From: Prevotella sp.
GTDB taxonomy: Bacteria > Bacteroidota > Bacteroidia > Bacteroidales > Bacteroidaceae
Direction of reading: 5' to 3'
DNA: 64,000 nucleotides
Assembly (NCBI GenBank): GCA_024682415.1
Contig: JAIKZG010000004.1
Location: 1-64,000, forward strand
The notes under the pieces are model-generated. The model was not told the origin of the DNA and ran no database searches. It saw nothing but the letters and a program-made list of their open reading frames with translations. Of the stretch, positions 44,963 through 53,964 are shown piece by piece. The translations under genes were made by a program, and so were the position numbers. How positions within the stretch are numbered: position 1 is the first letter of the stretch; each line of letters begins with the position of its first letter.

Positions 44963-47551
44963 TTAGAACTTATATGCTATGTTCAACATTGCGTTAGTAC
45001 CATAAGCATAGTACTTCTTAGCGTTGCGAGAGAACTTATAAGCGCGAGAGTTACCAGTGTTGGTAACATCTGAACGGCTCTGCTCATAACCACCTGTGCA
45101 GAGATGCTCGTTGTTGAGCAAGTTGCTTACCATGAGGTTTACAGAGAGTGAGCCTTTCTTCAGGCGAATGCTTCTGCCGATAGAAGCGTCGAGCATGAAT
45201 CCGCCATGACCTTTTTCCTGGGCGAGAGTCTGCAAAGAACCATCTTCATTCACGCGTCCCATCTTTTCCTCAATGCTCTTGTAGCGATAGTAAGGAGAAT
45301 AAGAGAGGTAGATGTCGTTGTAGTAGTTGCAGTCGAGGTCGATAAACCATCCACCCTGATGATAGCTCAAGCCTGCGCTTGCGGCAGTAAGAGGAGTGCC
45401 GCTCTCACGCATACCCTCGTTTACGAGGATGTCGTCGGTGTAAGTAGCCTGAGTAGAGTTCATGTAGCGCACATTTGCGTTATTGGCATACTGTGCCTCG
45501 CTCATTGTTCCGATAAGCTTCAAGTCGAGGAAGCTTGCGAGCTTGAATTTAGCTCCGAGTTCCACGCCATAGTATTCCTTCTCGATGTCGGTAAGAGAGA
45601 CGTAAGAGAAAGAATTGATGTCGTCGAAATAGAAGCATGTCCACTCAGTAGCGTTCTTAATACGGCTGTAGTAACCGCTGAGGTTAAGGTTGAGCCAAGA
45701 GCCTTTATACTGATAACCAACCTCTGAGCTGAACACACGCTCATTTCTCAGATTAGTAACGTAGTCGTTGTTGATTTCAGGAGCTGCGAAAGCGTTGTTA
45801 GCCTCAGGAGCGCGAAGCTCATAGCCAACGCCGATATTGAAAGCGTGGCCATAACCCAAGTTTACAGTAGCATTACCCTTCACACCACCATCGAGGAAGT
45901 TGGCTGTGTGGCTTCTGCCCTTAGAGTTGTTGATAGCCATACCATTACGCATATATCCCTTACGCTGCATATCGGTGTGACCGATTTTAGCTGCTACAGA
46001 GTAATGGAGCGCGCCGAAGTTCTCTGCGTAGTTAGCCCAGAGGTTAGCTTTCAGCACGTCGATGCGATAGTCGTAACCAAACTTATTGCCTTCGCCCACC
46101 ACTGCGTTAGGACGGTCGAGATCGTATTGCACCTGTGGATCGTCAATAGAGTAAGTGCCGAGAGCATAAGTATTTATGTTATGATAAGAAGAAGCTCCGA
46201 GGAGGTCTTCCATAGTCTGATAATGGCGTCCGAAGTTCTTTCCGAGATTAAATCCGAGGTTCAACGCGCTGTTTTCCGTAAGCTGCTTATTTAAAGTAGA
46301 AGACAGATTAATCATAAGAGCATCGTTGTGCTTTGCCTTTATGAAATACATAGCGTCAGCGCCCTGTTCCGATGCCTTACGGTTAGAATAATACAGGCGG
46401 TCGAAATCAATCTGGCGGTTATACTTTGAGCTGCGCAGATAGTTCAGAGCCGTGTTGTAGTCGTTAAGGCACTGCTGTGTGCGGAACATATCGTTCTCGC
46501 CCCAAACGTCGTAGTAGCTGCTTGGAAGAAGTTTCCAGTAGTCAGGCTGCGGATTATCAGAGTTGTTGTAGTCGAGCTTTGTGCTCTTATACATGCTGTA
46601 TTTCGCAGCGAGCGAAGTAGTGAGCTTCGTCTTGTTGTCGATATCCCAATCCCATGTGAGGAGTGCGGTAGGAGCGAAATCGTTGATGATGCGTGAGTTG
46701 CGCTTCTTGCCGTTCTGATATCCCCAGTAAGGGTTGTAGAGATAGTTGTTAGCTATCCAGTAGCTTTCGTCGGTAGCTGCGCCCTGTGAAGCACGCTCCG
46801 TAGGGTTGCCCCATGTAGAGAAAGCGAGAGAATGACCGTTGTTCCACACCTTCTGCACGCCCAGATAGTAAGACAAGGCATTATAGAATGTGCCTTCCAC
46901 AATTCCCCATCCCATAGGAGCACCACGATATGTGAGGTTGGCAGCCACAGCCCATCCCTTATCGTTAAGGCCTGAAGCGTAGGTGTACATACCTCTCATA
47001 ACATAGTTACGATTGGCACCGCTGAGAGTGATACGATGACCTGATGCCATGTTTGCGGCACGGAAATCGTAGTTATTGCTTCCGCCCATACCTGAGAAGG
47101 CAAAGCTGCCGTCTTCAAACGGGAGGATGAAGTCTACGTTTCTTGTCTGCTGGTTAAGACCGCCTACCAAGGAATAACGGAACTGTCCTGACTCCATATC
47201 GTTGAAAGGAGTACCGTTGATATAGACCTCGTTGTACTTCTGATTCAGCGCGCGATATCTGAATCTCACCGGAGAAAACAGATAGCCGACTTCCGAAGCA
47301 TATACATTGCTGTTGGAATTGACGAGCGTCACATTCTGGCTCATGTTGTCATCTTCTCCCAACTGAGCTTCAGTCAGTGTAATCGAAGACTCTTTTGAGA
47401 CATCGCCCTGACCCACTGCATTTTGGGCCATTGCAGATGATGACAAGCAGAGTGCAAGCACTGCTAAATTGAAGAAATTCGGCTGAGGGGAGCAACTCGC
47501 GAGCAGGCTCGCCTTGCGCTTGTTGGCACGAGATTTCAGCTTTTTCTGCAT
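44963..47551 (-). CDS. TonB-dependent receptor-type outer membrane protein
   Basis: This 862-residue protein has an unusually long and basic N-terminal leader (MQKKLKSRANKRKASLLASC) before the hydrophobic signal ending SSSAMAQ. It lacks the CarboxypepD_reg domain. A plug-like stretch contains YNEVYINGTPFNDMESGQFR and the barrel ends with NAMLNIAYKF. It is the first gene of a three-gene operon with two OB-fold-type lipoproteins and is divergent from a secreted EEP-family enzyme. Uptake of nucleotides or of phosphate-containing compounds is a reasonable but unproven guess. Confidence 0.85.
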   Translation of the reverse strand: MQKKLKSRANKRKASLLASCSPQPNFFNLAVLALCLSSSAMAQNAVGQGDVSKESSITLTEAQLGEDDNMSQNVTLVNSNSNVYASEVGYLFSPVRFRYRALNQKYNEVYINGTPFNDMESGQFRYSLVGGLNQQTRNVDFILPFEDGSFAFSGMGGSNNYDFRAANMASGHRITLSGANRNYVMRGMYTYASGLNDKGWAVAANLTYRGAPMGWGIVEGTFYNALSYYLGVQKVWNNGHSLAFSTWGNPTERASQGAATDESYWIANNYLYNPYWGYQNGKKRNSRIINDFAPTALLTWDWDIDNKTKLTTSLAAKYSMYKSTKLDYNNSDNPQPDYWKLLPSSYYDVWGENDMFRTQQCLNDYNTALNYLRSSKYNRQIDFDRLYYSNRKASEQGADAMYFIKAKHNDALMINLSSTLNKQLTENSALNLGFNLGKNFGRHYQTMEDLLGASSYHNINTYALGTYSIDDPQVQYDLDRPNAVVGEGNKFGYDYRIDVLKANLWANYAENFGALHYSVAAKIGHTDMQRKGYMRNGMAINNSKGRSHTANFLDGGVKGNATVNLGYGHAFNIGVGYELRAPEANNAFAAPEINNDYVTNLRNERVFSSEVGYQYKGSWLNLNLSGYYSRIKNATEWTCFYFDDINSFSYVSLTDIEKEYYGVELGAKFKLASFLDLKLIGTMSEAQYANNANVRYMNSTQATYTDDILVNEGMRESGTPLTAASAGLSYHQGGWFIDLDCNYYNDIYLSYSPYYRYKSIEEKMGRVNEDGSLQTLAQEKGHGGFMLDASIGRSIRLKKGSLSVNLMVSNLLNNEHLCTGGYEQSRSDVTNTGNSRAYKFSRNAKKYYAYGTNAMLNIAYKF

Positions 47552-47678
47552 AATTTAAATTAGTTATTTTTAATAATTATAGTGATACTAATGTGCAAAG
47601 TAACACATTTTTTTGAAACTATGAAAGATTTTTTATCAAATTTCTATTTTCACGCGTGTTAATCTCGGAAATAAGATT

Positions 47679-47686
47679 TATATTTG
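47679..47686 (+). promoter_or_regulatory. -7 box of the EEP-family gene
   Basis: TATATTTG, 45 bases before the ATG at 47731. The -33 element is weak (TGTT). Confidence 0.4.
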
Positions 47687-47730
47687 CATATACGTTTAAA
47701 AATCCTGCTAAAACAAAATAAAAATCATAT

Positions 47731-48774
47731 ATGAAAAAATTATTTTCCTTACTGACATTTTTTCTTCTCCTCGCAAGCGGCTTCGCAAACGCTCAGAAGC
47801 AATATAATGTCTATGCCATAGGTTTCTATAATCAGGAAAACCTGTTCGACACCTGCCATGATGAAGGCAAAAGAGATTACGACTTTCTCCCTTCGGGTTC
47901 TTACCAATGGAACGGACTGAAATACAAGCACAAGCTTGCCAACATGTCGCGCGCCCTTGCCGACATGGGCACAAATGTTTCGCCTCTCGGCTGTGCCGTA
48001 ATCGGCTTGTCAGAGGTGGAAAACGCTCGCGTATTGACCGACCTCGTAAATCAAGAGCCACTCAAGAAGCGTGGAATGAAGTTCTGCCACATTGAAGGGC
48101 CTGACCGCCGTGGCATCGACTGCGGACTGCTCTACAACCCTGCCCTCTTCACAGTGCGCGACGTGAAGCTCGTGCCTTATGTTCAGGAGCTGGCTAAAGA
48201 CAGCACATTCTTCACCCGTGGTTTCCTCACCGTGAGCGGAACGATGGCAGATGAGCACGTCGCTATCATCGTGTGCCACTGGCCAAGCCGTTTCAGCGTA
48301 GGTTTCTATCGTGAGTCGGCAGCCCGTCAGGTGAAGGTAGTTAAGGATTCTCTGCTTCGTGAAGACCCAAAGACAAAGATATTCGTGATGGGCGACATGA
48401 ACGACGACCCTACCGACGCGAGCATGCACAAATATCTCAGCGCAAAGGAGGAGATAAGCATGGTGGGCGAAGGCGACATGTACAACCCTTGGTACAACAT
48501 CTTGAAGCAGGGCACAGGCACCTTGTCATATCAAGGCGCATGGAATTTGTTCGACCAGATTGTGATGACCCCTAATGTGCTCAACAAGAACAAATCTCGT
48601 GATTTCAGCGAGCTTAAGTTCTGGAAGAATCAGATTTGCCGTTTCCCTTACCTTTTCCAGACCACAGGAAAATACAAGGGCACTCCTAAGCGCACCACTG
48701 CCGGCGGCGTTTGGCTCGACGGCTATTCTGACCACCTCCCCGTAGTGGTCTACCTTCTGAAAGAAAAGAAATAA
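47731..48774 (+). CDS. Secreted endonuclease/exonuclease/phosphatase family protein
   Basis: This 347-residue protein has a signal peptide (LFSLLTFFLLLASGFANAQ). EEP motifs are complete: FYNQENLFD, IGLSEVENARV (metal-binding Glu), GIDCGLLYNP, VCHWPSR, GDMNDDPTD and GYSDHLPVVV with the catalytic Asp-His. The fold cleaves phosphodiester or phosphomonoester bonds; the secreted group includes DNases and sphingomyelinase-like enzymes. It is divergent from the receptor operon at 42285-47551, which suggests a shared pathway such as digestion of external nucleic acid. Confidence 0.88.
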   Translation: MKKLFSLLTFFLLLASGFANAQKQYNVYAIGFYNQENLFDTCHDEGKRDYDFLPSGSYQWNGLKYKHKLANMSRALADMGTNVSPLGCAVIGLSEVENARVLTDLVNQEPLKKRGMKFCHIEGPDRRGIDCGLLYNPALFTVRDVKLVPYVQELAKDSTFFTRGFLTVSGTMADEHVAIIVCHWPSRFSVGFYRESAARQVKVVKDSLLREDPKTKIFVMGDMNDDPTDASMHKYLSAKEEISMVGEGDMYNPWYNILKQGTGTLSYQGAWNLFDQIVMTPNVLNKNKSRDFSELKFWKNQICRFPYLFQTTGKYKGTPKRTTAGGVWLDGYSDHLPVVVYLLKEKK

Positions 48775-48800
48775 GGTTTCTCCTTATATTATATACGATT

Positions 48801-48841
48801 AAGTGCCGAAAGATTCACGCAGAGTCTTTCGGCACTTTTTG
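48801..48841 (+). terminator. Terminator of the EEP-family gene
   Basis: AAGTGCCGAAAGA pairs perfectly with TCTTTCGGCACTT, followed by a T run. Confidence 0.92.
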
Positions 48842-48853
48842 TTGTGGGGGAAT

Positions 48854-49105
48854 ATGACTAAAACAATTTCAAAAACAACATTTCCTCACAACGAAACGAC
48901 TAAATCATAATCAAGAAAGGCATTTCCGCATGACGAAGCGAGCAAATCATTATCAAAAACAGCATTTCCTCGCAGCAATACGACTAAAACAAAATAAAAA
49001 ATGGAATTTTCTCGCAGCAATATGGCTAAGAACCTATCAAAAACAGCATTTCTGCGCAGCAATGTGATAAAACACTTTTGAAAATAGGAAAATCTTGTTG
49101 CGGAA
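48854..49105. repeat. 42-bp degenerate tandem array, block 1 of the 48.8-49.8 kb gap
   Basis: The GACTAAA-type word occurs at 48856, 48898, 48940, 48982, 49024 and 49066, exactly 42 bases apart. Units also share ATCAAAAACAGCATTTC and CTCGCAGCAAT. Substitutions are frequent but there are no length changes. No convincing gene is present. Confidence 0.88.
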
Positions 49106-49130
49106 GCTATCTGCGCATTGCAATTTCAGT

Positions 49131-49290
49131 TCGCAGGCGTTCAAAGGGTATGTTAGAAGGTAAAAAGGGGCTTCGCAGCACTTTTATAGCTATCCATCAA
49201 GGTTTTTTCCTTCATCGTAACGCTTTTATCGCTATCTCTCAAAGGCTTTTCCTACATCGCAGCGCTTTTTCCCTTATCTTATATCTCAAT
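49131..49290. repeat. 42-bp degenerate tandem array, block 2 of the 48.8-49.8 kb gap
   Basis: TCGCAG-type words start at 49131, 49173, 49215 and 49257, 42 bases apart, each followed by a CTTTTAT-like word and CTATC. The TCGCAG core is shared with block 1 but the two blocks are out of phase by 7 bases. Confidence 0.78.
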
Positions 49291-49358
49291 TTATAGTATT
49301 TATTCGCTTAAATCCCTATCTTCGGAAGCGTTTACGCTTTCGAAGATGCGCAATCTTA

Positions 49359-49605
49359 TTTTGGAATACTCCGAAAAGCATGAGAAACCTTTCAGAGTGA
49401 TTTTGGAGAAAAGAAAAATGACTGTGAAACTTTTCAGAACTATTTCGGAGTACTCCGAAATGTGTGAGAAAACGTGCAGAATCAGTTTGGAGTGCTCCAA
49501 AATCGCTGTGAAATCGTTCACGGATATTTTGGGATATTCCAAAATGCGTAAGAAAACATTCTGAGGTAATTCGGAGATGTGAAAACAAGGCGTGAAACGC
49601 TGTTT
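49359..49605. repeat. 42-bp degenerate tandem array, block 3 of the 48.8-49.8 kb gap
   Basis: Units start at 49359, 49401, 49443, 49485, 49527 and 49569, exactly 42 bases apart. Each begins TTTTGGA or close to it, then often TACTCCGAAA, a GTGAGAAA-like word and a TTCAGA-like word. Because 42 is divisible by three, several frames stay open on both strands. Between 49606 and 49800 nothing else was recognised. Confidence 0.88.
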
Positions 49606-49800
49606 TTGGGCAAAAGCGAAACAAATGCCACTGATTGACAATCAGAATGTTAGCCACGATTTCTCACTCAGCAAAGGTAAGAATAAAAATTAGATTACGC
49701 AACAATCTAAGGCGAAGATTCTTCTGCTATTTTGATGGCTTAAAAAATAGAAAGGTGCTAACAAATGTTATTGCAAATAGGCTATATATAAATAAAATGG

Positions 49801-49808
49801 TAATTTTG
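49801..49808 (+). promoter_or_regulatory. -7 box of the S41 peptidase gene
   Basis: TAATTTTG, 34 bases before the first ATG at 49842. No TTTG at the expected distance upstream. Confidence 0.4.
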
Positions 49809-49841
49809 CATTTAACGTCTAAAAACTGAAACATTAAAGAG

Positions 49842-51506
49842 ATGACAATAATGAAAAAAATGATTTTCCTCATCGCTATGCTTATCGCCATTCCTACAAT
49901 GGCGCAGAACTCAAGCAAGCATAACTTTGAGGTGGCTAAAAACATGAACGTGTTCAACTCCATATACAAGGCGCTCGACCTGATGTATGTGGACACGCTG
50001 AACGCTAACGAGGTGATAGGCAACGGCATAAACGCCATGCTGAGAAGTCTCGATCCCTACACGGAATACTACCCTGAAGACAAGGTGAAGGAACTGAAAA
50101 TGATGATTACGGGAAAATACGCCGGAATAGGCGCGCTGATAAAATATAATTATCAGCTGAAGCGTGTAGTCATTGATGAGCCTTACGAAAATATGCCTGC
50201 CGCTGAAGCTGGACTAAGAAAGGGCGACATAATCCTTGCAATAGACAAGGACGACGTGAGAAACAAGGACAACCAGTATGTAAGCGAGCACCTGAGAGGC
50301 GACGCGGGCACTTCGTTTATCCTTAAAATACATCGCCCAGCCACAGGCAAGGACATGAAGATAAAGATTACGAGAAAGGCTATTCAGCTGCCTGCTGTGC
50401 CTTACTATGGTATGCAGAAAGACAGCATAGGATATATAAATCTGAGCCAGTTTACTACAGACTGCTCAAAAGATGTGCGCCGTGCGTTTATTGAGCTAAA
50501 AAACAAGGGGGCGAAAGGTTTGGTGTTCGACCTCCGTGGCAATGGCGGCGGCTCGCTGAGCGAGGCTGTTTCGATAGTAAACATGTTTGTGCCGAAAAAC
50601 CTCACCGTGGTGACGACGAAAGGCAAGGTGGCACGCTCTAACAGCACCTACAAAACCACCGTTGAGCCTATCGACACAGTGATGCCAATAGTAATGTTGG
50701 TGAACGGAAGCACGGCAAGCGCAAGCGAAATCACGAGCGGCTCATTGCAGGATTTCGACAGAGCTGTAGTAGTGGGCACTCGCACCTATGGCAAGGGACT
50801 TGTGCAGATGACAATGGACTTGCCTTACAACGGAAACATGAAGCTCACCACAAGCCATTACTACATTCCGAGCGGAAGATGTATTCAGGCGATAAACTAC
50901 AAGCACTCTAACGGTGGATACATGGAGCATGTGCCCGACTCGCTGACAAAGGAATTTAAGACGGCTCACGGCAGAACGGTGCGCGACGGTGGCGGCATTC
51001 GCCCTGATGTAGAGGTGGTGCCCGACTCGTTGCCAAATATCGCTTACTATCTTGTGGGAGTGAAGGATTCTAACGAGGTGTTGCTCAACTATGTAATCGA
51101 CTACGTGAAAAATCATCCTACGATTGCCACGCCGGACAAGTTTGAGATTACCGACGCAGACTTTAAGGACTTCAAGGAGCGTGTGCTGAAAGCTAACTTC
51201 AAATACGACGGACAGAGCAGCAAATCGCTTGAAGCTTTGGAGAAGATTGCGAAATTTGAGGGCTATTATGACGATGCCAAGAAGGAGTTTGAGGCTCTGA
51301 AAAAGAAACTCGACCACAATGTGGCTAAGGATTTGGAATACAACAAGGAATACATAAAGCAGCTCCTTGCCAACGACATCGTAGCGATATATTATTTCCA
51401 GCGTGGAACGATAGAAAACCAGTTGCGCTACGATAAGACGATGAAAGAGGCTGTGAAAATTCTGAAAGATAAGAAGAGATACAGCGAAATCCTTTCAGGA
51501 AAATAA
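49842..51506 (+). CDS. S41 family C-terminal processing peptidase
   Basis: This 554-residue protein has a signal peptide (FLIAMLIAIPTMAQ); the second Met (49851) gives a cleaner signal. A PDZ domain spans about 85-170 (KYAGIGALIKYNYQLKRVVI, AEAGLRKGDIILAIDK). The protease core has VFDLRGNGGGSLSEA, the nucleophile Ser in NGSTASASEIT and the general-base Lys in RTYGKGLVQ. Such proteases trim or degrade periplasmic proteins from the C-terminal end. A helical region of 150 residues follows the core. pyrH starts 63 bases downstream. Confidence 0.92.
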   Translation: MTIMKKMIFLIAMLIAIPTMAQNSSKHNFEVAKNMNVFNSIYKALDLMYVDTLNANEVIGNGINAMLRSLDPYTEYYPEDKVKELKMMITGKYAGIGALIKYNYQLKRVVIDEPYENMPAAEAGLRKGDIILAIDKDDVRNKDNQYVSEHLRGDAGTSFILKIHRPATGKDMKIKITRKAIQLPAVPYYGMQKDSIGYINLSQFTTDCSKDVRRAFIELKNKGAKGLVFDLRGNGGGSLSEAVSIVNMFVPKNLTVVTTKGKVARSNSTYKTTVEPIDTVMPIVMLVNGSTASASEITSGSLQDFDRAVVVGTRTYGKGLVQMTMDLPYNGNMKLTTSHYYIPSGRCIQAINYKHSNGGYMEHVPDSLTKEFKTAHGRTVRDGGGIRPDVEVVPDSLPNIAYYLVGVKDSNEVLLNYVIDYVKNHPTIATPDKFEITDADFKDFKERVLKANFKYDGQSSKSLEALEKIAKFEGYYDDAKKEFEALKKKLDHNVAKDLEYNKEYIKQLLANDIVAIYYFQRGTIENQLRYDKTMKEAVKILKDKKRYSEILSGK

Positions 51507-51569
51507 TTCATCGCTCTACCCCGGAATTCACAACAGACAATAAATAAAAAATAGAAAAAGATACAGGAA

Positions 51570-52277
51570 ATGAAATTCAATCGTATTTTATTGAAGCTCA
51601 GCGGCGAAAGCCTTATGGGAAGCCAAAACTTCGGTATCGACCCTGAGCGCCTTAGCGACTATGCTAAGCAGATAAAGGAAGTGCACGAAATGGGTGTGCA
51701 GATAGGTATCGTAATCGGTGGTGGCAACATATTCCGCGGACTTAGCGGCTCGCAGAAAGGTTTCGACCGCGTGAAGGGCGACCAGATGGGAATGTGCGCC
51801 ACCGTTATCAACTCTCTCGCGCTCAGCAGCGCGCTCGGAGCGATAGGCGTGAAGACAAAGGTGCTCACTGCCATACGCATGGAGCCTATCGGTGAATTCT
51901 ACAGCAAATGGAAAGCCATAGAGGCAATGGAAGCAGGCTATGTGTGCATATTCTCGGCAGGAACAGGCAGCCCATATTTCACCACCGACACGGGTTCTTC
52001 ACTCCGTGGCATTGAGATTGAGGCCGACGTAATGTTGAAGGGTACTCGCGTGGATGGTATCTACACCGCCGACCCTGAGAAAGACCCTACGGCAACAAAG
52101 TTCACCGACATAACTTACGATGAAATCTACACTCGCGGACTCAAGGTGATGGACCTCACCGCAACCACGATGTGCAAGGAAAACGATCTGCCGATTTATG
52201 TGTTCAACATGGATGTTTACGGCAACCTGAAAAAGGTGATGCAGGGCGAGGAAATAGGTACTCTTGTGCACAACTAA
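51570..52277 (+). CDS. pyrH: UMP kinase
   Basis: This 235-residue protein is full length and typical of bacterial UMP kinase: RILLKLSGESLMG at the start, IGIVIGGGNIFRG, a DQMGM(C)AT motif, FSAGTGSPYFTTDT for UMP binding and LKGTRVDGIYTADPEKD. It phosphorylates UMP to UDP in the cytoplasm and is usually essential. The upstream gene is a protease, not the more common tsf, so the order is not the textbook one. No promoter was recognised directly upstream, so it may be read with the S41 gene. Confidence 0.95.
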   Translation: MKFNRILLKLSGESLMGSQNFGIDPERLSDYAKQIKEVHEMGVQIGIVIGGGNIFRGLSGSQKGFDRVKGDQMGMCATVINSLALSSALGAIGVKTKVLTAIRMEPIGEFYSKWKAIEAMEAGYVCIFSAGTGSPYFTTDTGSSLRGIEIEADVMLKGTRVDGIYTADPEKDPTATKFTDITYDEIYTRGLKVMDLTATTMCKENDLPIYVFNMDVYGNLKKVMQGEEIGTLVHN

Positions 52278-52335
52278 TAAGAAGCGGTTGTGAGAAAAAG
52301 GTAGCTCTTTCTTTTTTATATTAAGGAGAAAGTAT

Positions 52336-52343
52336 TATCTTTG
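52336..52343 (+). promoter_or_regulatory. -7 box of uxaB
   Basis: TATCTTTG, 52 bases before the ATG at 52396. Only a T-rich tract is found at the -33 position. Confidence 0.5.
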
Positions 52344-52395
52344 CATTCGACTTGAGATAATACAAATATCAAAAAATATATTAACATCATTCAAA

Positions 52396-53877
52396 ATGGA
52401 AAAACTTAAAGCTCTGAACAAGAGAACTGCTCCTAAGAGCAGTATGCCTGAAAAGGTTATCCAGTTTGGTGAAGGTAACTTCCTTCGCGCATTCGTAGAT
52501 TGGATTATCTGGAACATGGACCAGAAGACAAACTTCAACGGTTCAGTTGTAGTAGTACAGCCTATCGAGCGTGGTATGGTAGACTGGCTCAACGGTCAGG
52601 ACTGCCTGTATCACTTGAATCTTCAGGGACGTGTTGACGGCGAGGCTGTAAACAGCCTTGAGCGTATCGACGTAATCAGCCGCGCATTGAACCCTTACAC
52701 TCAGAACCAGGCCTTCATGGCATTGGCTGAGCAGCCAGAGATTCGTTTCGTAATCAGCAACACTACCGAAGCCGGTATCGCATTCGACGACACCTGCAAG
52801 TTTACTGATGCTCCTGCTTCTTCTTATCCAGGCAAGCTCGTTCAGTTGCTCTTCCATCGCTTCCAGTATTTTGATGGTGATCCTAAGAAGGGTCTTATCA
52901 TCATGCCTTGCGAGCTTATCTTCTTGAACGGTCACCACTTGAAGGACTGCATCTACAAGTACATCGAGTTGTGGAAGGAAGACTTCGGCAAAGACTACGA
53001 AGCATTCAAGGAGTGGTTTACAAAGTACTGCTATGTATGCGCTACATTGGTAGACCGTATCGTTCCTGGTTTCCCACGCAAGGAAATCGGCGAGATTCAG
53101 GAGAAGATCGGTTACAAGGACAACCTCGTTGTTCAGGCTGAGGCATTCCACCTCTGGGTAATCGAAAAGGCTGAAAACATGACTTGCGACGAACTCCGCG
53201 CAGAATTCCCTGCCGACAAGGCTGGCTTGCACGTACTCATCGCAGAGAGCGAGAAGCCATACCACGAGCGTAAGGTGACATTGCTCAACGGCCCTCACAC
53301 TGTGCTTTCTCCTGTTGCTTTCCTCAGCGGTATCAACATCGTTCGCGACGCTTGCAACCACGAGGTAATCGGCAAGTACATCCACAAGGTACAGTTCGAC
53401 GAGCTTATGCAGACTCTTAACTTGCCAATGGACGAGCTTGAGAAGTTTGCCAACGATGTGCTCGGTCGCTTCGACAACCCATTCGTTGACCACCAGGTAA
53501 CAAGCATCATGCTTAACTCATTCCCTAAGTTCTGCGCACGCGATCTTCCAGGAGTTAAGACTTATCTTGAGCGTAAGGGCGAATTGCCACAGGGCTTGGT
53601 ATTCGGTTTGGCAGCTATCATCACTTACTACAAGGGTGGCAAGCGCGAAGACGGCACAGAAATCGTACCAAACGACGCACAGGAAATCATGGACTTGCTC
53701 AAAGACCTCTGGGCAACAGGCGACACACAGAAGGTTACCGACGGTGTGCTCTCTGCTACCAATATCTGGGAAGGCGAAGACCTCCACGATGTCAAGGGAT
53801 TGGCAGAACTCGTCAAGAAAGACCTCGACCTCATTCAGGAGAAGGGTATGCTTGAGGCTGTTAAGACAATCCTCTAA
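52396..53877 (+). CDS. uxaB: Tagaturonate reductase (altronate oxidoreductase)
   Basis: This 493-residue protein is a mannitol-dehydrogenase-family enzyme. The N-terminus has VIQFGEGNFLRAFVDW, a nucleotide-binding start typical of UxaB, followed by ISNTTEAGIAFDD and CELIFLNGHHLKD. It reduces tagaturonate to altronate with NADH in galacturonate breakdown. The codon choice looks strongly biased to C-ending codons, suggesting high expression. Monocistronic, with a -7 box and a strong terminator. It connects to the pectin-degrading enzymes elsewhere in the window. Confidence 0.93.
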   Translation: MEKLKALNKRTAPKSSMPEKVIQFGEGNFLRAFVDWIIWNMDQKTNFNGSVVVVQPIERGMVDWLNGQDCLYHLNLQGRVDGEAVNSLERIDVISRALNPYTQNQAFMALAEQPEIRFVISNTTEAGIAFDDTCKFTDAPASSYPGKLVQLLFHRFQYFDGDPKKGLIIMPCELIFLNGHHLKDCIYKYIELWKEDFGKDYEAFKEWFTKYCYVCATLVDRIVPGFPRKEIGEIQEKIGYKDNLVVQAEAFHLWVIEKAENMTCDELRAEFPADKAGLHVLIAESEKPYHERKVTLLNGPHTVLSPVAFLSGINIVRDACNHEVIGKYIHKVQFDELMQTLNLPMDELEKFANDVLGRFDNPFVDHQVTSIMLNSFPKFCARDLPGVKTYLERKGELPQGLVFGLAAIITYYKGGKREDGTEIVPNDAQEIMDLLKDLWATGDTQKVTDGVLSATNIWEGEDLHDVKGLAELVKKDLDLIQEKGMLEAVKTIL

Positions 53878-53904
53878 TAAGAGCATTCATAAACTTATAA
53901 ATAT

Positions 53905-53946
53905 TAAAAAGGATGCGACTCCACTAAGGGGTTGCATCCTTTTTTC
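53905..53946. terminator. Terminator between uxaB and the 59-residue gene
   Basis: AAAAAGGATGC pairs with GCATCCTTTTTT, a strong stem with T runs on both strands. It serves the convergent genes. Confidence 0.9.
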
Positions 53947-53964
53947 GTTGTTGATATATTCTGA

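Noticed and set aside
49300..49657. Open frames of 72 to 113 codons on both strands
   Set aside because: All follow from the 42-base period. Overlapping frames on opposite strands are equally open, and no start or context favours one.
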